Below, in pieces: positions 7,715-14,974 of a stretch of DNA of 37,779 nucleotides (its first letter is position 1; the number at the start of each line of letters is the position of its first letter). The stretch is from Fusobacterium_C necrophorum_A (lineage in GTDB: Bacteria > Fusobacteriota > Fusobacteriia > Fusobacteriales > Fusobacteriaceae), in contig NZ_SBAP01000024.1 in assembly GCF_004134945.1 (NCBI RefSeq), forward strand, positions 1-37,779, in the 5' to 3' direction. The notes below the pieces were generated by a model. That model had not been told where the DNA came from, ran no database searches, and worked only from the letters and a program-made list of their open reading frames with translations. The translations under genes were made by a program, and so were the position numbers.

Positions 7715-7742
7715 TAAAAAAGACTGTAAACTCTATACAGTC
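7715..7742 (-). terminator. Terminator of the LPP20-like lipoprotein gene
   Basis: GACTGTA (7722-7728) pairs with TACAGTC (7736-7742) around a 7-nt loop, followed on minus by TTTTTT. A second partial copy of the arm (AGACTGTA on minus, 7743-7750) lies next to it. Located 26 nt after the lipoprotein stop codon. Confidence 0.8.
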
Positions 7743-7768
7743 TACAGTCTCCTTTATATTTTCATTTT

Positions 7769-8299
7769 TTATTGTATTCCTCGACTCAAATCTTCCAATT
7801 TTTTAGAAGTATTTGTTAGAAACGACTTCAAAACCTTTTGGCTTGTAGAAGTTACTTCCGATGTTGGAACGGATAATAAAGAATACACTTTATTACTGTC
7901 TTCCCAAGCTCCTTTTTGTTTTACTTGTTTAATCACCAAATCCGTAGTATAGGAAGTTAATTCTGGAATTGCCGGTAATACTAAGTTTTTAGAATAAGAA
8001 TCCATATTTAAAGTATAACTTTTGAAATTCGTTTCCACTGCAGCTTTAATCTTAGCTCTTAAGGCTTCCGAAGCTATTTTATTTGCTTTTGATTGAGCAA
8101 TGATGGAACCTGTTTGTCCTATACTGGCAGAACCCACTGTATATAACTCATTCTCAGCGTTCACTCTGGAACTTACCGCTTGATTGATTGCTTCAGGAAT
8201 ACTTGGATTCAAAGAATCTAGTGCACTTCGAAAACTGCTGCTGCTGCATCCTGTCAACAATAAAGTAGAAATGAACAAACAACTTAATATTCTCTTCAT
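7769..8299 (-). CDS. Lipoprotein with LPP20-like domain
   Basis: A 176-residue protein with a classic lipoprotein signal: MKRILSCLFISTLLLTGC, lipobox LTGC with Cys18 as the lipidated residue, followed by a serine-rich stretch. Residues 55-90 read VGSASIGQ...SKANKIASEALRAKI, the alternating small-residue helix seen in LPP20/FlgT-like domains, where an Ala-rich helix follows a VGSA/GxA strand. The function of this domain is not well defined; membership suggests an outer-membrane-attached periplasmic protein. It is followed by its own terminator and may have its own promoter, so it could be transcribed alone or by readthrough from rrf2. Confidence 0.75.
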   Translation of the reverse strand: MKRILSCLFISTLLLTGCSSSSFRSALDSLNPSIPEAINQAVSSRVNAENELYTVGSASIGQTGSIIAQSKANKIASEALRAKIKAAVETNFKSYTLNMDSYSKNLVLPAIPELTSYTTDLVIKQVKQKGAWEDSNKVYSLLSVPTSEVTSTSQKVLKSFLTNTSKKLEDLSRGIQ

Positions 8300-8328
8300 T
8301 TTGAAACCTCCCCTTGTATCTTTCTTAT

Positions 8329-8334
8329 ACTATA
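8329..8334 (-). promoter_or_regulatory. Weak extended -10 before the lipoprotein gene
   Basis: TATAGT on minus preceded by TGT (extended -10), about 30 nt upstream of the ATG; no good -35 is visible. The 67-bp gap between rrf2 and the lipoprotein has no terminator hairpin, so this may be an internal promoter. Confidence 0.35.
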
Positions 8335-8366
8335 ACATAAAACAAGTAGAAAATCTATCTTAAAAT

Positions 8367-8777
8367 TCAATAATTCTCATCCGATAGATCTTGGAAGTTA
8401 TATTTTGCCAGATGTTCTATAAATTCTTTTTCAATGACAGCCATGGCTCTATGTACCGAACAACGCCCACTTCGAAGAGAACAAGACTTTGGATCTTTCA
8501 CACAATCTTTTACAATAATATCTCCCTCAATACATTCTATCGCTGTTTTTAAAGTAATATCTTTAGGGTCCTTTTTCAGAGAATATCCTCCTTTTGCTCC
8601 CTTTTGAATGCTTACCAAACCAGCTTTTTCCATTTTTTTCAAAATTCTCAAACTGAACAGATGTGGAATTTGCTCTTTTTCAGAAATTTCTGTCGAAGAA
8701 ATAATCCTTTCTCTTCCATAATGTGATAAATACAACAATATACGAAATACATATTCCACCTCGTTTTTTAATCTCAT
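8367..8777 (-). CDS. Rrf2-family transcriptional regulator with three-cysteine cluster motif
   Basis: A 136-residue winged-helix regulator. The N-terminal half has the Rrf2 pattern (EVEYVFRILLYLS, SSTEISEKEQIPHLFSLRILKKMEKAGLV, KGAKGGYSL). Cys92, Cys99 and Cys106 in a C-x6-C-x6-C arrangement match the place where IscR, NsrR and related proteins bind an iron-sulfur cluster, so it may sense Fe-S status, nitric oxide or oxygen. That function is inferred from the family. There is no isc or suf operon next to it, and no regulated gene is obvious. It sits 33 bp after the yqhQ homologue, as the last or next-to-last gene of the rapZ operon. GGAGGAGG-type ribosome site upstream. Confidence 0.88.
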   Translation of the reverse strand: MRLKNEVEYVFRILLYLSHYGRERIISSTEISEKEQIPHLFSLRILKKMEKAGLVSIQKGAKGGYSLKKDPKDITLKTAIECIEGDIIVKDCVKDPKSCSLRSGRCSVHRAMAVIEKEFIEHLAKYNFQDLSDENY

Positions 8778-8809
8778 TTTGCCAAATCCTCCTCCTAATT
8801 ATGTAAATT

Positions 8810-9718
8810 CTATTCCAGCACTTCTGTAGCGTTTTCCACTTTCTCTCCTAAAGATACTTTAATTGCAACAATTGCAACTTCCAATTGCAACAAATCCGGC
8901 TCTTGTGTTGTAATTCTTTGTAAAGAAAGTCCGGGAAAAGAGAGTAAACGAACAAAAAAATTATTTAGATGTTTGCTGCTATATCGTTGTAATTCATAAG
9001 ATAGACTTGCAATCACAGGCATCAATCCCACTCTTAAAAACAATTTCAAGGCTAATTTTCCCCATAAAGTTTCCGGAGTCGGTACTGCAAAATCAATACA
9101 TGAAAATACAATAATGGCGACTATCATAACGATAAATAGAAAACTGGTTCCACATCTGGGATGTAAAGTCGTAAATTTCTTTGCATTTTCCGGAGTTAAT
9201 TCCACATCATTCTCATAGGCATAAATAGATTTATGTTCCGCTCCATGATATTCAAAAACTCGATGAATATCTTTTGAAAAAGACAAAAGCCAAATATATA
9301 GGACAAAGCCCCCTAGACGAATCAAGGCTTCCAATACATTGGCATATAATTTATTTTCTGAAAAAACCAAACCTCCGATGAAAGAAGGTAAAACAATGAA
9401 TAAACCAATTCCCAATGCCAAAGAAATAAGAGTTGTCAAAATTGCTTCCTTTTGAGTTAAACTCTCTTCTTCCTCCGCTCCCGATTGATTTGCTGAAAAA
9501 GTTAATTCCTGTATTCCTAAGACCAAAGAATCAAACAGCATAAAAATTCCTCTTATAAAAGGCATTTTGTAGAACTCTTTTTTTCGACTGGAAATTTTTC
9601 GCTTTCGATATACAATTTCCCCAGTATCTTTACGAACAGCTGTTGCTAAAAACTCTGTCCCTCTCATCATGACACCTTCCAATACAGCTTGTCCTCCTAT
9701 CGATATTTTTTCCTTCAT
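8810..9718 (-). CDS. DUF1385 (YqhQ-like) membrane protein
   Basis: A 302-residue protein matching the DUF1385 family by its opening ISIGGQAVLEGVMMRG and RKRKISSRKKEF motifs, followed by about four to six hydrophobic segments (residues 88-112, 125-145, 190-213, 222-238) and the conserved HGAEHKSIYAYE and HPRCGTSFLF motifs. Histidines and cysteine in those motifs suggest metal binding, but the family has no settled function. Co-directional with the phosphatase gene (18 nt upstream) and rrf2. Length is normal for the family. Confidence 0.87.
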   Translation of the reverse strand: MKEKISIGGQAVLEGVMMRGTEFLATAVRKDTGEIVYRKRKISSRKKEFYKMPFIRGIFMLFDSLVLGIQELTFSANQSGAEEEESLTQKEAILTTLISLALGIGLFIVLPSFIGGLVFSENKLYANVLEALIRLGGFVLYIWLLSFSKDIHRVFEYHGAEHKSIYAYENDVELTPENAKKFTTLHPRCGTSFLFIVMIVAIIVFSCIDFAVPTPETLWGKLALKLFLRVGLMPVIASLSYELQRYSSKHLNNFFVRLLSFPGLSLQRITTQEPDLLQLEVAIVAIKVSLGEKVENATEVLE

Positions 9719-9736
9719 ATATTCTCCTCTAACTTC

Positions 9737-11254
9737 TTATTTTTTACTTTTCAAAATAACAAAGGTAATATCATCTACCTGTTCTTTTTCTCCCCGAAAA
9801 GATGTAATTTCATTTAAGATTGCCTCTTTTATTTTTTCAGCCGATCTTCCTTTATTATTATACACTACATCTTTTAACCTTTCAATCCCAAACAATTCGG
9901 AATTTGTATTCTCCGCTTCCGTAATTCCATCTGTATAAAAGACAACAATATCTCCTTTCTCAATTTCAAAACTTGCTTCCCGATAAGAATAATTCTCTAA
10001 GAATCCCAAGGCAACTCCCTTGACCGTATGGAGTTCTATCACATCCTTTGCTGCCTTGTACACTAATAAAGGATTGTGTCCGGCATTGCTGAAAGTAAGA
10101 GTTTTTGTCTTTAAATTATATTTACTGTGCAACATGGTAATGAACATTTCCTCTGTAATATCTTCATATATCAATTGATTCAATTGTTTCATCTCTTCAG
10201 AAGGATGTCCCTGTTTCATATCCATTAAAGTTTTTAAGACAGAACGTCCCAATGCCATCAAAAACGCTGCAGGAACACCTTTCCCACTGACATCTGCAAT
10301 GGTAATGAAGAAAACATCATCTCGTAGGATTCCATAATCATAATAATCTCCTCCAATTTCCTTTGCAGGTTTAAAATATTTCGCAATTTGCAAGCCGTCT
10401 ACAGAGTGAATATCCTCCGGTAAAATTCGATTTTGAATTCGAGAAGCCACTGCCAATTCCTGTGAAATTCTTTCTTTGGACAAAAGTTCATAATAGGCTC
10501 TTGCATTTTTAATCGCAGTCCCGATTTGAATTCCCAATGCTGACATCATCTCCTCATCGATATCAATCATCTTATCCCTGTCCTCAATAATATAGATAAC
10601 TCCCATTTCTTCATGATTAACGGATAGAGGAGAAATAATCAGTTTTTCTTCTTTTAAAACGGTAAATCCTTTTCCTAATTCCTGATAGATCCTCTCATAA
10701 TCCTCTTTTCCAAACTTTTTTAATAATTCCAGAGAATAACTGACCGTTCCTTGAAACCGAATAGAGCCTTTAATTTTTTTATTTAATAGATTTCCTTCCT
10801 CATCCCATAAATAAAGAGAAATTCTCTTTGCTCCGGTCAATACAAAATAAGCATCTAAAATAATATCGATAATTTTATCCAATTCAAAAATAGAAAGTAC
10901 ACTTCGAGAGATAGAGTTTAAATTGGAAAGATTTGCAACCCGTTTTTCCAAAAATTGATTGCTGTACTCCAACTGTGTAGACTTTGATAACAGAGAATCA
11001 TAAGTCAATTCCAATTCTTTTTTATATTCCCTTAATTCTTCTAAAGAATTATCCAATTCCGCTTCTTGCTTTACAATTTTTTTCAAGGTTTCATCATATT
11101 CAATTTGAATCACTTCTTGTAAATTATCCATTTCCAAGTGATTTTTCAATCCTGTAATAATTCTTAATTTCTCACGTGTATTGATCATTTCAATCTTTCT
11201 CAGCAATAAGAAAAACAAAAATAGCAATCCCAATAACAATAGAATATAAAACAT
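9737..11254 (-). CDS. Membrane-anchored GAF / SpoIIE-type PP2C serine phosphatase
   Basis: A 505-residue signalling phosphatase. One N-terminal membrane helix (residues 2-18), a coiled-coil region to about residue 100, a GAF-type sensor (about 110-265), then the SpoIIE/RsbU catalytic domain. Metal-binding PP2C motifs are present: KEIGGDYYDY, ADVSGKGVPAAFLMA, SNAGHNPLL, FYTDGITEA and VDDITFVILK. In relatives this domain dephosphorylates anti-anti-sigma (STAS) proteins; no STAS or HPK-type kinase gene is in this window, so its target is unknown. I chose the ATG at 11252-11254, 7 nt after GGGAGGA; a start 18 codons earlier would overlap uvrC by 50 nt with no ribosome site. The uvrC stop is 4 nt upstream. 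Confidence 0.9.
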   Translation of the reverse strand: MFYILLLLGLLFLFFLLLRKIEMINTREKLRIITGLKNHLEMDNLQEVIQIEYDETLKKIVKQEAELDNSLEELREYKKELELTYDSLLSKSTQLEYSNQFLEKRVANLSNLNSISRSVLSIFELDKIIDIILDAYFVLTGAKRISLYLWDEEGNLLNKKIKGSIRFQGTVSYSLELLKKFGKEDYERIYQELGKGFTVLKEEKLIISPLSVNHEEMGVIYIIEDRDKMIDIDEEMMSALGIQIGTAIKNARAYYELLSKERISQELAVASRIQNRILPEDIHSVDGLQIAKYFKPAKEIGGDYYDYGILRDDVFFITIADVSGKGVPAAFLMALGRSVLKTLMDMKQGHPSEEMKQLNQLIYEDITEEMFITMLHSKYNLKTKTLTFSNAGHNPLLVYKAAKDVIELHTVKGVALGFLENYSYREASFEIEKGDIVVFYTDGITEAENTNSELFGIERLKDVVYNNKGRSAEKIKEAILNEITSFRGEKEQVDDITFVILKSKK

Positions 11255-11258
11255 GAAT

Positions 11259-13031
11259 TTATCCTCCCAGTTCTTCCTTGATTCGTATTGCAACATTTTT
11301 AGGAACACATTCTTCCAATTCTTCCAAAGTCGCTGCTTTTACTCCCGCTATAGAAGAAAATTTCTTCAATAATTTCTTTTTTCTCACTTCTCCTATCCCT
11401 TCAATAGTATCCAATTCAGAAGAGATGATTCGTTTGCTCCGTAACTTTCGATGATATGTGATTCCAAAACGGTGTGCCTCATCCCGAACCCTTTGAAATA
11501 TTTTCAAAGCTTCTTTGTCTTTAGAGATGGAATAAGGAAGTACCTCTCCATACTTATATACTTCTTCATCTCGCTTCGCCAAACTCAATAAATCTGTAAA
11601 TTGAATTTTTCCCAATTCCTCTAAAATAGCTCCCGCAGAGTTAATCTGTCCCAGGCCTCCATCAATTAAAATAACATCCGGAAAATCTTTTGCTTCCAAT
11701 TTGGAGTATCTTCGATAGATAACCTCTCTCATCATGGCGAAATCATCCGGTGTGTCCTTACATTGAATTTTAAATTTTCGATATTCGGCCTTTGCCGCTT
11801 TTCCCTCGATGGATACGCTCATAGAAGCAACTGCATCTTTTCCCTGAATATTGGAAATATCAAAACATTCAATTCTTCTCGGGAAATGTTTCAAACCTAG
11901 GAATGAATAGAGTTCCTTCATTCCCTCTTCTATCACTTCTCGTTTTAAGTGAAAATTTTCAATATCCTTCTCTAAGTTTAATAAAGCCATATCCAGCAGT
12001 TCTCCCCGTCTGCTTTTTCTCTTAGGGAAATACCTCTCTATCTTTTTTTTGAATAGCATTTCCAAATGAGAAATTCCTTCTTCCAACACTTGCTGATATT
12101 TCTCTTCCAAGACAATGCTTCTGGGAAGCGGATATTTTCGATAGTAGGAAAGAAGCAACTCTTCTTCCAAATTTTCATACATCTTCTCTTCCAATAAAAA
12201 ATTACTGGAAATTTTTCCCAAAATCTTCCCTTCTCTGACATTTAAGACGCAAAGAAATATTCTTTTATAGACTTCTTTCCATACAAAAACATCCTCATCA
12301 ATCTCTCTTCCATATTCGCTGATCTGTTCTTTTTCCAAATTTGACAATTCTTGAATTTGTTCTCGTAATACAATAGCCTTTTCAAATTGAAATGTTTCTG
12401 CCATTTCTTGCATAGTAGAACGTAAGCCTTGAATACATTCTCGTGTATTTCCTTTCAAGACTTCTCTCACTTTCGCTACCATTTCTTGGTATTCTTCTCG
12501 TACTTCTTTATGGACACAGGGACCCAAACAAGTCTTCATATCATATTTCAAACAAGGTCTTTTATATTTCTTGTTCATATTCCAAAAACAATCCCGGATT
12601 TTAAATAATTTCAATAAAATTTTTTTCAGCTTCCAGGCACCAAAAGGATAAGGTCCGAAATATTCATAGTGTTCCAAGTCCAAATGCTTTGTTTTTCGTA
12701 TCATATGTAGAGCCGGAAACGTTTCTTTGCTTAAACTTAGATAGGGGTACGTTTTTTCATCTTTTAAAGCAATGTTGTATTTTGGATTGTATTTTTTAAT
12801 TAAATTATTTTCCAACAAAAGAGCGTCCAATTCGGAAGGACATAGTATATACTCAATATCGTCAATATGTTTCACAAGTTCTCTCGTTTTTTCTCGATCT
12901 ACTTCTTTTTGAAAATAAGATTTCACTCTTTTATATAAATTTTTCGCTTTTCCGACATAAATAACCTTATTTTTTTCTTTCATCAGGTATACTCCGGGAT
13001 TTTCCGGAATATTCCACTTACCAATTTCCAA
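11259..13031 (-). CDS. uvrC: Excinuclease ABC subunit C
   Basis: A 590-residue UvrC, the nuclease that makes both cuts during nucleotide excision repair with UvrA and UvrB. Order of domains: GIY-YIG nuclease (NPGVYLM ... VIYVGKAKNLYKRVKSYF, residues 12-40), cysteine-rich segment (CFWN, CLKYDMKTCLGPC, about 150-172), UVR motif around 200-235, RNase H-like 3' domain of the second cut (ECFDISNIQGKDAVASM, about 385), and tandem helix-hairpin-helix at the end (LDTIEGIGEVRKKKLL). The start codon is TTG at 13029-13031, 7 nt after AGGGAG, overlapping the end of rapZ by 14 nt. Confidence 0.97.
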   Translation of the reverse strand: MEIGKWNIPENPGVYLMKEKNKVIYVGKAKNLYKRVKSYFQKEVDREKTRELVKHIDDIEYILCPSELDALLLENNLIKKYNPKYNIALKDEKTYPYLSLSKETFPALHMIRKTKHLDLEHYEYFGPYPFGAWKLKKILLKLFKIRDCFWNMNKKYKRPCLKYDMKTCLGPCVHKEVREEYQEMVAKVREVLKGNTRECIQGLRSTMQEMAETFQFEKAIVLREQIQELSNLEKEQISEYGREIDEDVFVWKEVYKRIFLCVLNVREGKILGKISSNFLLEEKMYENLEEELLLSYYRKYPLPRSIVLEEKYQQVLEEGISHLEMLFKKKIERYFPKRKSRRGELLDMALLNLEKDIENFHLKREVIEEGMKELYSFLGLKHFPRRIECFDISNIQGKDAVASMSVSIEGKAAKAEYRKFKIQCKDTPDDFAMMREVIYRRYSKLEAKDFPDVILIDGGLGQINSAGAILEELGKIQFTDLLSLAKRDEEVYKYGEVLPYSISKDKEALKIFQRVRDEAHRFGITYHRKLRSKRIISSELDTIEGIGEVRKKKLLKKFSSIAGVKAATLEELEECVPKNVAIRIKEELGG

Positions 13032-13869
13032 ACTCTTGCTCCCTATGACTTTTATAGACCCTCCATTTGTTTTCTTTTTTCAGGTCTTCATATAATGTAT
13101 TGACGAAAGCGACCGAACGATGTTTTCCCCCACTACATCCAATTCCAATACTCAAATGTTTTTTTCCTTCCGTAATATACTGTGGAATTAAAAAAGAAAT
13201 GAAATCATATAATTTTTTATAAAATTCCTCACTGATAGGAAAAGACTTGATATAGTGTACAACCTCCGGATCATTTCCATTTTTGTCTTTCAATTCCTCC
13301 TGATAATAAGGATTGGGTAAAAAACGTACATCAAAAACCAAATCAACATCAATAGGTAAACCATATTTAAACCCGAAAGATTGTAGATGAATGTTAATTT
13401 CTCGAGAACAGCCCTTTACTTTTAAAATTGCTTTAATTTTCGGTTCTAAGTCTCTAGGTTTTAAAAAGCTAGTATCAATGACCCCATCCGCCATTTCTTT
13501 AATGGAAGACATAAAAGCGATTTCTTTTTCAATGCTCTTCAGTAAAGTACTTTCTTTCAGGGGGTGATGCCGTCTTGTCAAATGATAACGGCTTAAAATA
13601 ACTTCTTTGCTTGCTTCCACAAAAATAATACGATAGGAAATCTTTTTTTCCCGTAAACCTTGCATGACAGAAAGAAAATCTTCTAAACTTTGAAAAGTAC
13701 GAATATCAATTCCAATTGCGATTTTTTCCAAGCTTGTATAAAATAAGAATTTTTCCATTCCAATCGGCATATTATCAATGGTGTAGTATGATAAATCTTC
13801 TAAAATATTTAAAACGGTTGTTTTTCCTCCACCACTCAATCCTGTTACAATGACAACTTCTCTTTTCAT
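13018..13869 (-). CDS. rapZ: RapZ-family nucleotide-binding protein (YvcJ-like)
   Basis: A 283-residue P-loop protein. Walker A is GLSGGGKT (10-17); YYTIDNMP follows, and the C-terminal half has LPNPYY and the GIGCSGGKHRSV motif typical of RapZ/YvcJ. In E. coli RapZ is an RNase E adaptor that controls glucosamine-6-phosphate synthase through small RNAs; in Firmicutes YvcJ has GTPase/ATPase activity with a poorly known role. Which one applies here is unknown. First gene of the rapZ-uvrC-phosphatase-yqhQ-rrf2 operon, with an extended -10 promoter upstream. yvcK and whiA, usual neighbours in Firmicutes, are absent. Confidence 0.93.
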   Translation of the reverse strand: MKREVVIVTGLSGGGKTTVLNILEDLSYYTIDNMPIGMEKFLFYTSLEKIAIGIDIRTFQSLEDFLSVMQGLREKKISYRIIFVEASKEVILSRYHLTRRHHPLKESTLLKSIEKEIAFMSSIKEMADGVIDTSFLKPRDLEPKIKAILKVKGCSREINIHLQSFGFKYGLPIDVDLVFDVRFLPNPYYQEELKDKNGNDPEVVHYIKSFPISEEFYKKLYDFISFLIPQYITEGKKHLSIGIGCSGGKHRSVAFVNTLYEDLKKENKWRVYKSHREQEFGNW

Positions 13870-13927
13870 ACGTCCCTCTTTTCCCCTTACTCTTTTACTC
13901 CATCGAATTTTTCTTGATTTTTTATAA

Positions 13928-13956
13928 ATTTTATCATGTTATGAAAACTTTGTAAA
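13928..13956 (-). promoter_or_regulatory. Promoter of the rapZ-uvrC operon
   Basis: TTTACA (13951-13956) and TAAAAT (13928-13933) on minus with a 17-bp spacer and a TGA extended -10. It is back to back with the tRNA promoter on plus, whose -35 begins 27 bp away. Confidence 0.75.
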
Positions 13957-13982
13957 TTTATTTTAAAAAAATAAAAAAATAG

Positions 13983-14011
13983 TTGACAAAAAATCAAATA
14001 TATACTAAAAT
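13983..14011 (+). promoter_or_regulatory. Promoter of the tRNA-Gly-Ala-Met operon
   Basis: Consensus TTGACA (13983-13988), 17-bp spacer, TAAAAT (14006-14011). The tRNA-Gly 5' end is only 9 bp after the -10 box, so the primary transcript would have almost no leader. Confidence 0.9.
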
Positions 14012-14020
14012 GAAAAAGCT

Positions 14021-14096
<76 letters not shown>

Positions 14097-14103
14097 AAAA
14101 TAA

Positions 14104-14180
14104 GGGGATATAGCTCAGTTTGGGAGAGCGACGCACTTGCACTGCGTAGGTCAGCGGTTCGATCCCGCTTATCTCCACCA
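14104..14180 (+). tRNA. tRNA-Ala (anticodon UGC)
   Basis: Complete cloverleaf of 77 nt with encoded CCA. Acceptor GGGGATA/TATCTCC (one G-U), anticodon stem ACGCA/TGCGT, loop CTTGCAC gives TGC. The acceptor lacks the E. coli sequence but G3-U70, the alanine identity pair, is present as the third pair. Confidence 0.97.
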
Positions 14181-14184
14181 TTAT

Positions 14185-14261
14185 GCCTAGATAGCTCAGT
14201 TGGCTAGAGCATACGGTTCATACCCGTACGGTCGATGGTTCGAATCCATTTCTAGGCACCA
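14185..14261 (+). tRNA. tRNA-Met, elongator type (anticodon CAU)
   Basis: Complete cloverleaf of 77 nt with encoded CCA. Acceptor GCCTAGA/TCTAGGC is fully paired, so it lacks the 1-72 mismatch of the initiator, and the anticodon stem TACGG/CCGTA has no run of three G-C pairs. The stem and loop (TACGGTTCATACCCGTA) resemble Bacillus elongator tRNA-Met, which argues against a lysidine-modified tRNA-Ile2, though sequence alone cannot fully exclude that. Confidence 0.93.
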
Positions 14262-14274
14262 TTAAAAATGTAGA

Positions 14275-14300
14275 CCTCTTGCTATAGCAAGAGGTTTTTT
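14275..14300 (+). terminator. Terminator of the tRNA operon
   Basis: CCTCTTGC (14275-14282), 4-nt loop TATA, GCAAGAGG (14287-14294), then TTTTTT. Lies 13 nt after the tRNA-Met CCA end. Confidence 0.93.
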
Positions 14301-14308
14301 GTCATGAT

Positions 14309-14344
14309 AAAAAGGAAGACCTTGAAATTTTTTCAAGGTCTTCC
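14309..14344 (-). terminator. Terminator of dps
   Basis: A 14-bp perfect stem (14314-14327 against 14331-14344) with a 3-nt loop, followed on the minus strand by TTTTT. It is 10 nt after the dps stop and tail to tail with the tRNA terminator. Confidence 0.9.
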
Positions 14345-14354
14345 ATCGGTATTT

Positions 14355-14804
14355 TTATAATTCACAATCTATTTTCGTCATAGAATCAATAAACCATAAT
14401 TGTTTTTTATTTGCTGCAATATGATCTTCCATCATATTAGAAACTGCAAAATCGTCTTCTTCTCCTGCCAACTCTCTAATTTCTTTTGCCAATTGATTCA
14501 TTTCTTCCAAATCAGCCTTCACAATGCTCAATACTTCACAAGGAGAGAAATTTTTATCTTCCAACTCTTGAATGGAAGTCACTGCCAAATAGTCTTTCAT
14601 TCTTACCAAAGGTCTTTGTCCTTGCATTTTCAAAGCCTCCGCTACGTCATCATAGTATCCAAAGTAAGTATCATACTGACTTTCTGTAAAGCTATGAATT
14701 GACATAAATTGTTGTCCTACTACATTCCAATGCAAGTTGTGTAATTTTACAATTAACACTGCTAAATTTGATAAATATTTATTCAATAGTTCTACTTTTT
14801 TCAT
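14355..14804 (-). CDS. dps: Dps-family ferritin-like DNA/iron protein
   Basis: A 149-residue four-helix ferritin-like protein forming a dodecameric shell that oxidises and stores iron and protects DNA from peroxide. The inter-subunit ferroxidase residues of Dps are all visible with the right spacing: His25, His37, Asp52 and Glu56 (HWNVVGQQF, IHSF, DDVAE). The N terminus is short and only weakly basic, so direct DNA binding is uncertain. It is monocistronic, with a strong TTGACA promoter and its own terminator. A perfect 19-bp palindrome lies 5 bp upstream of the -35 box and may control it. GGAGGAA ribosome site. Confidence 0.92.
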   Translation of the reverse strand: MKKVELLNKYLSNLAVLIVKLHNLHWNVVGQQFMSIHSFTESQYDTYFGYYDDVAEALKMQGQRPLVRMKDYLAVTSIQELEDKNFSPCEVLSIVKADLEEMNQLAKEIRELAGEEDDFAVSNMMEDHIAANKKQLWFIDSMTKIDCEL

Positions 14805-14846
14805 ATTTCTTCCTCCTTAAAATTAAAATCTATTCCTTATGAAAAT

Positions 14847-14875
14847 ATCATAACATAGTTTATAATTTTTGTCAA
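14847..14875 (-). promoter_or_regulatory. Promoter of dps
   Basis: TTGTCA-type reverse complement gives TTGACA (14870-14875) and TATGAT (14847-14852) on minus, 17-bp spacer with TGT extended -10. The -10 region also forms the imperfect palindrome TTATGA-N5-TCATAA (14838-14854). Confidence 0.85.
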
Positions 14876-14880
14876 TATTT

Positions 14881-14899
14881 TTTTGTAACAGTTACAAAA
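14881..14899. promoter_or_regulatory. Perfect 19-bp inverted repeat between dps and the ModA-like gene
   Basis: TTTTGTAAC-A-GTTACAAAA: two exact 9-bp arms around one base. It lies 5 bp upstream of the dps -35 and about 40 bp upstream of the -10 of the divergent gene, a good position for a regulator of one or both. It is not a Fur, PerR, Rex or FNR consensus that I recognise, and it has no flanking T-run suited to a terminator. Confidence 0.6.
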
Positions 14900-14939
14900 T
14901 TGTATTTTTTAATTTTTTCCTTTTTTTCAAAAATTATGG

Positions 14940-14945
14940 TACAAT
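14940..14945 (+). promoter_or_regulatory. Extended -10 of the ModA-like gene
   Basis: TACAAT preceded by TGG, 29 bp before the ATG. No good -35 is visible, so the promoter may depend on the extended -10 or on an activator. Confidence 0.5.
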
Positions 14946-14974
14946 AAAAACAAATATACTTAGGAGGCCTTCCC

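Noticed and set aside
11255..11308. Longer phosphatase start overlapping uvrC by 50 nt
   Set aside because: No ribosome site, while the internal ATG follows GGGAGGA at 7 nt.
14185..14261. Initiator tRNA-fMet or tRNA-Ile2 instead of elongator tRNA-Met
   Set aside because: Position 1-72 is a full pair and the anticodon stem lacks three G-C pairs; stem and loop match elongator Met better.
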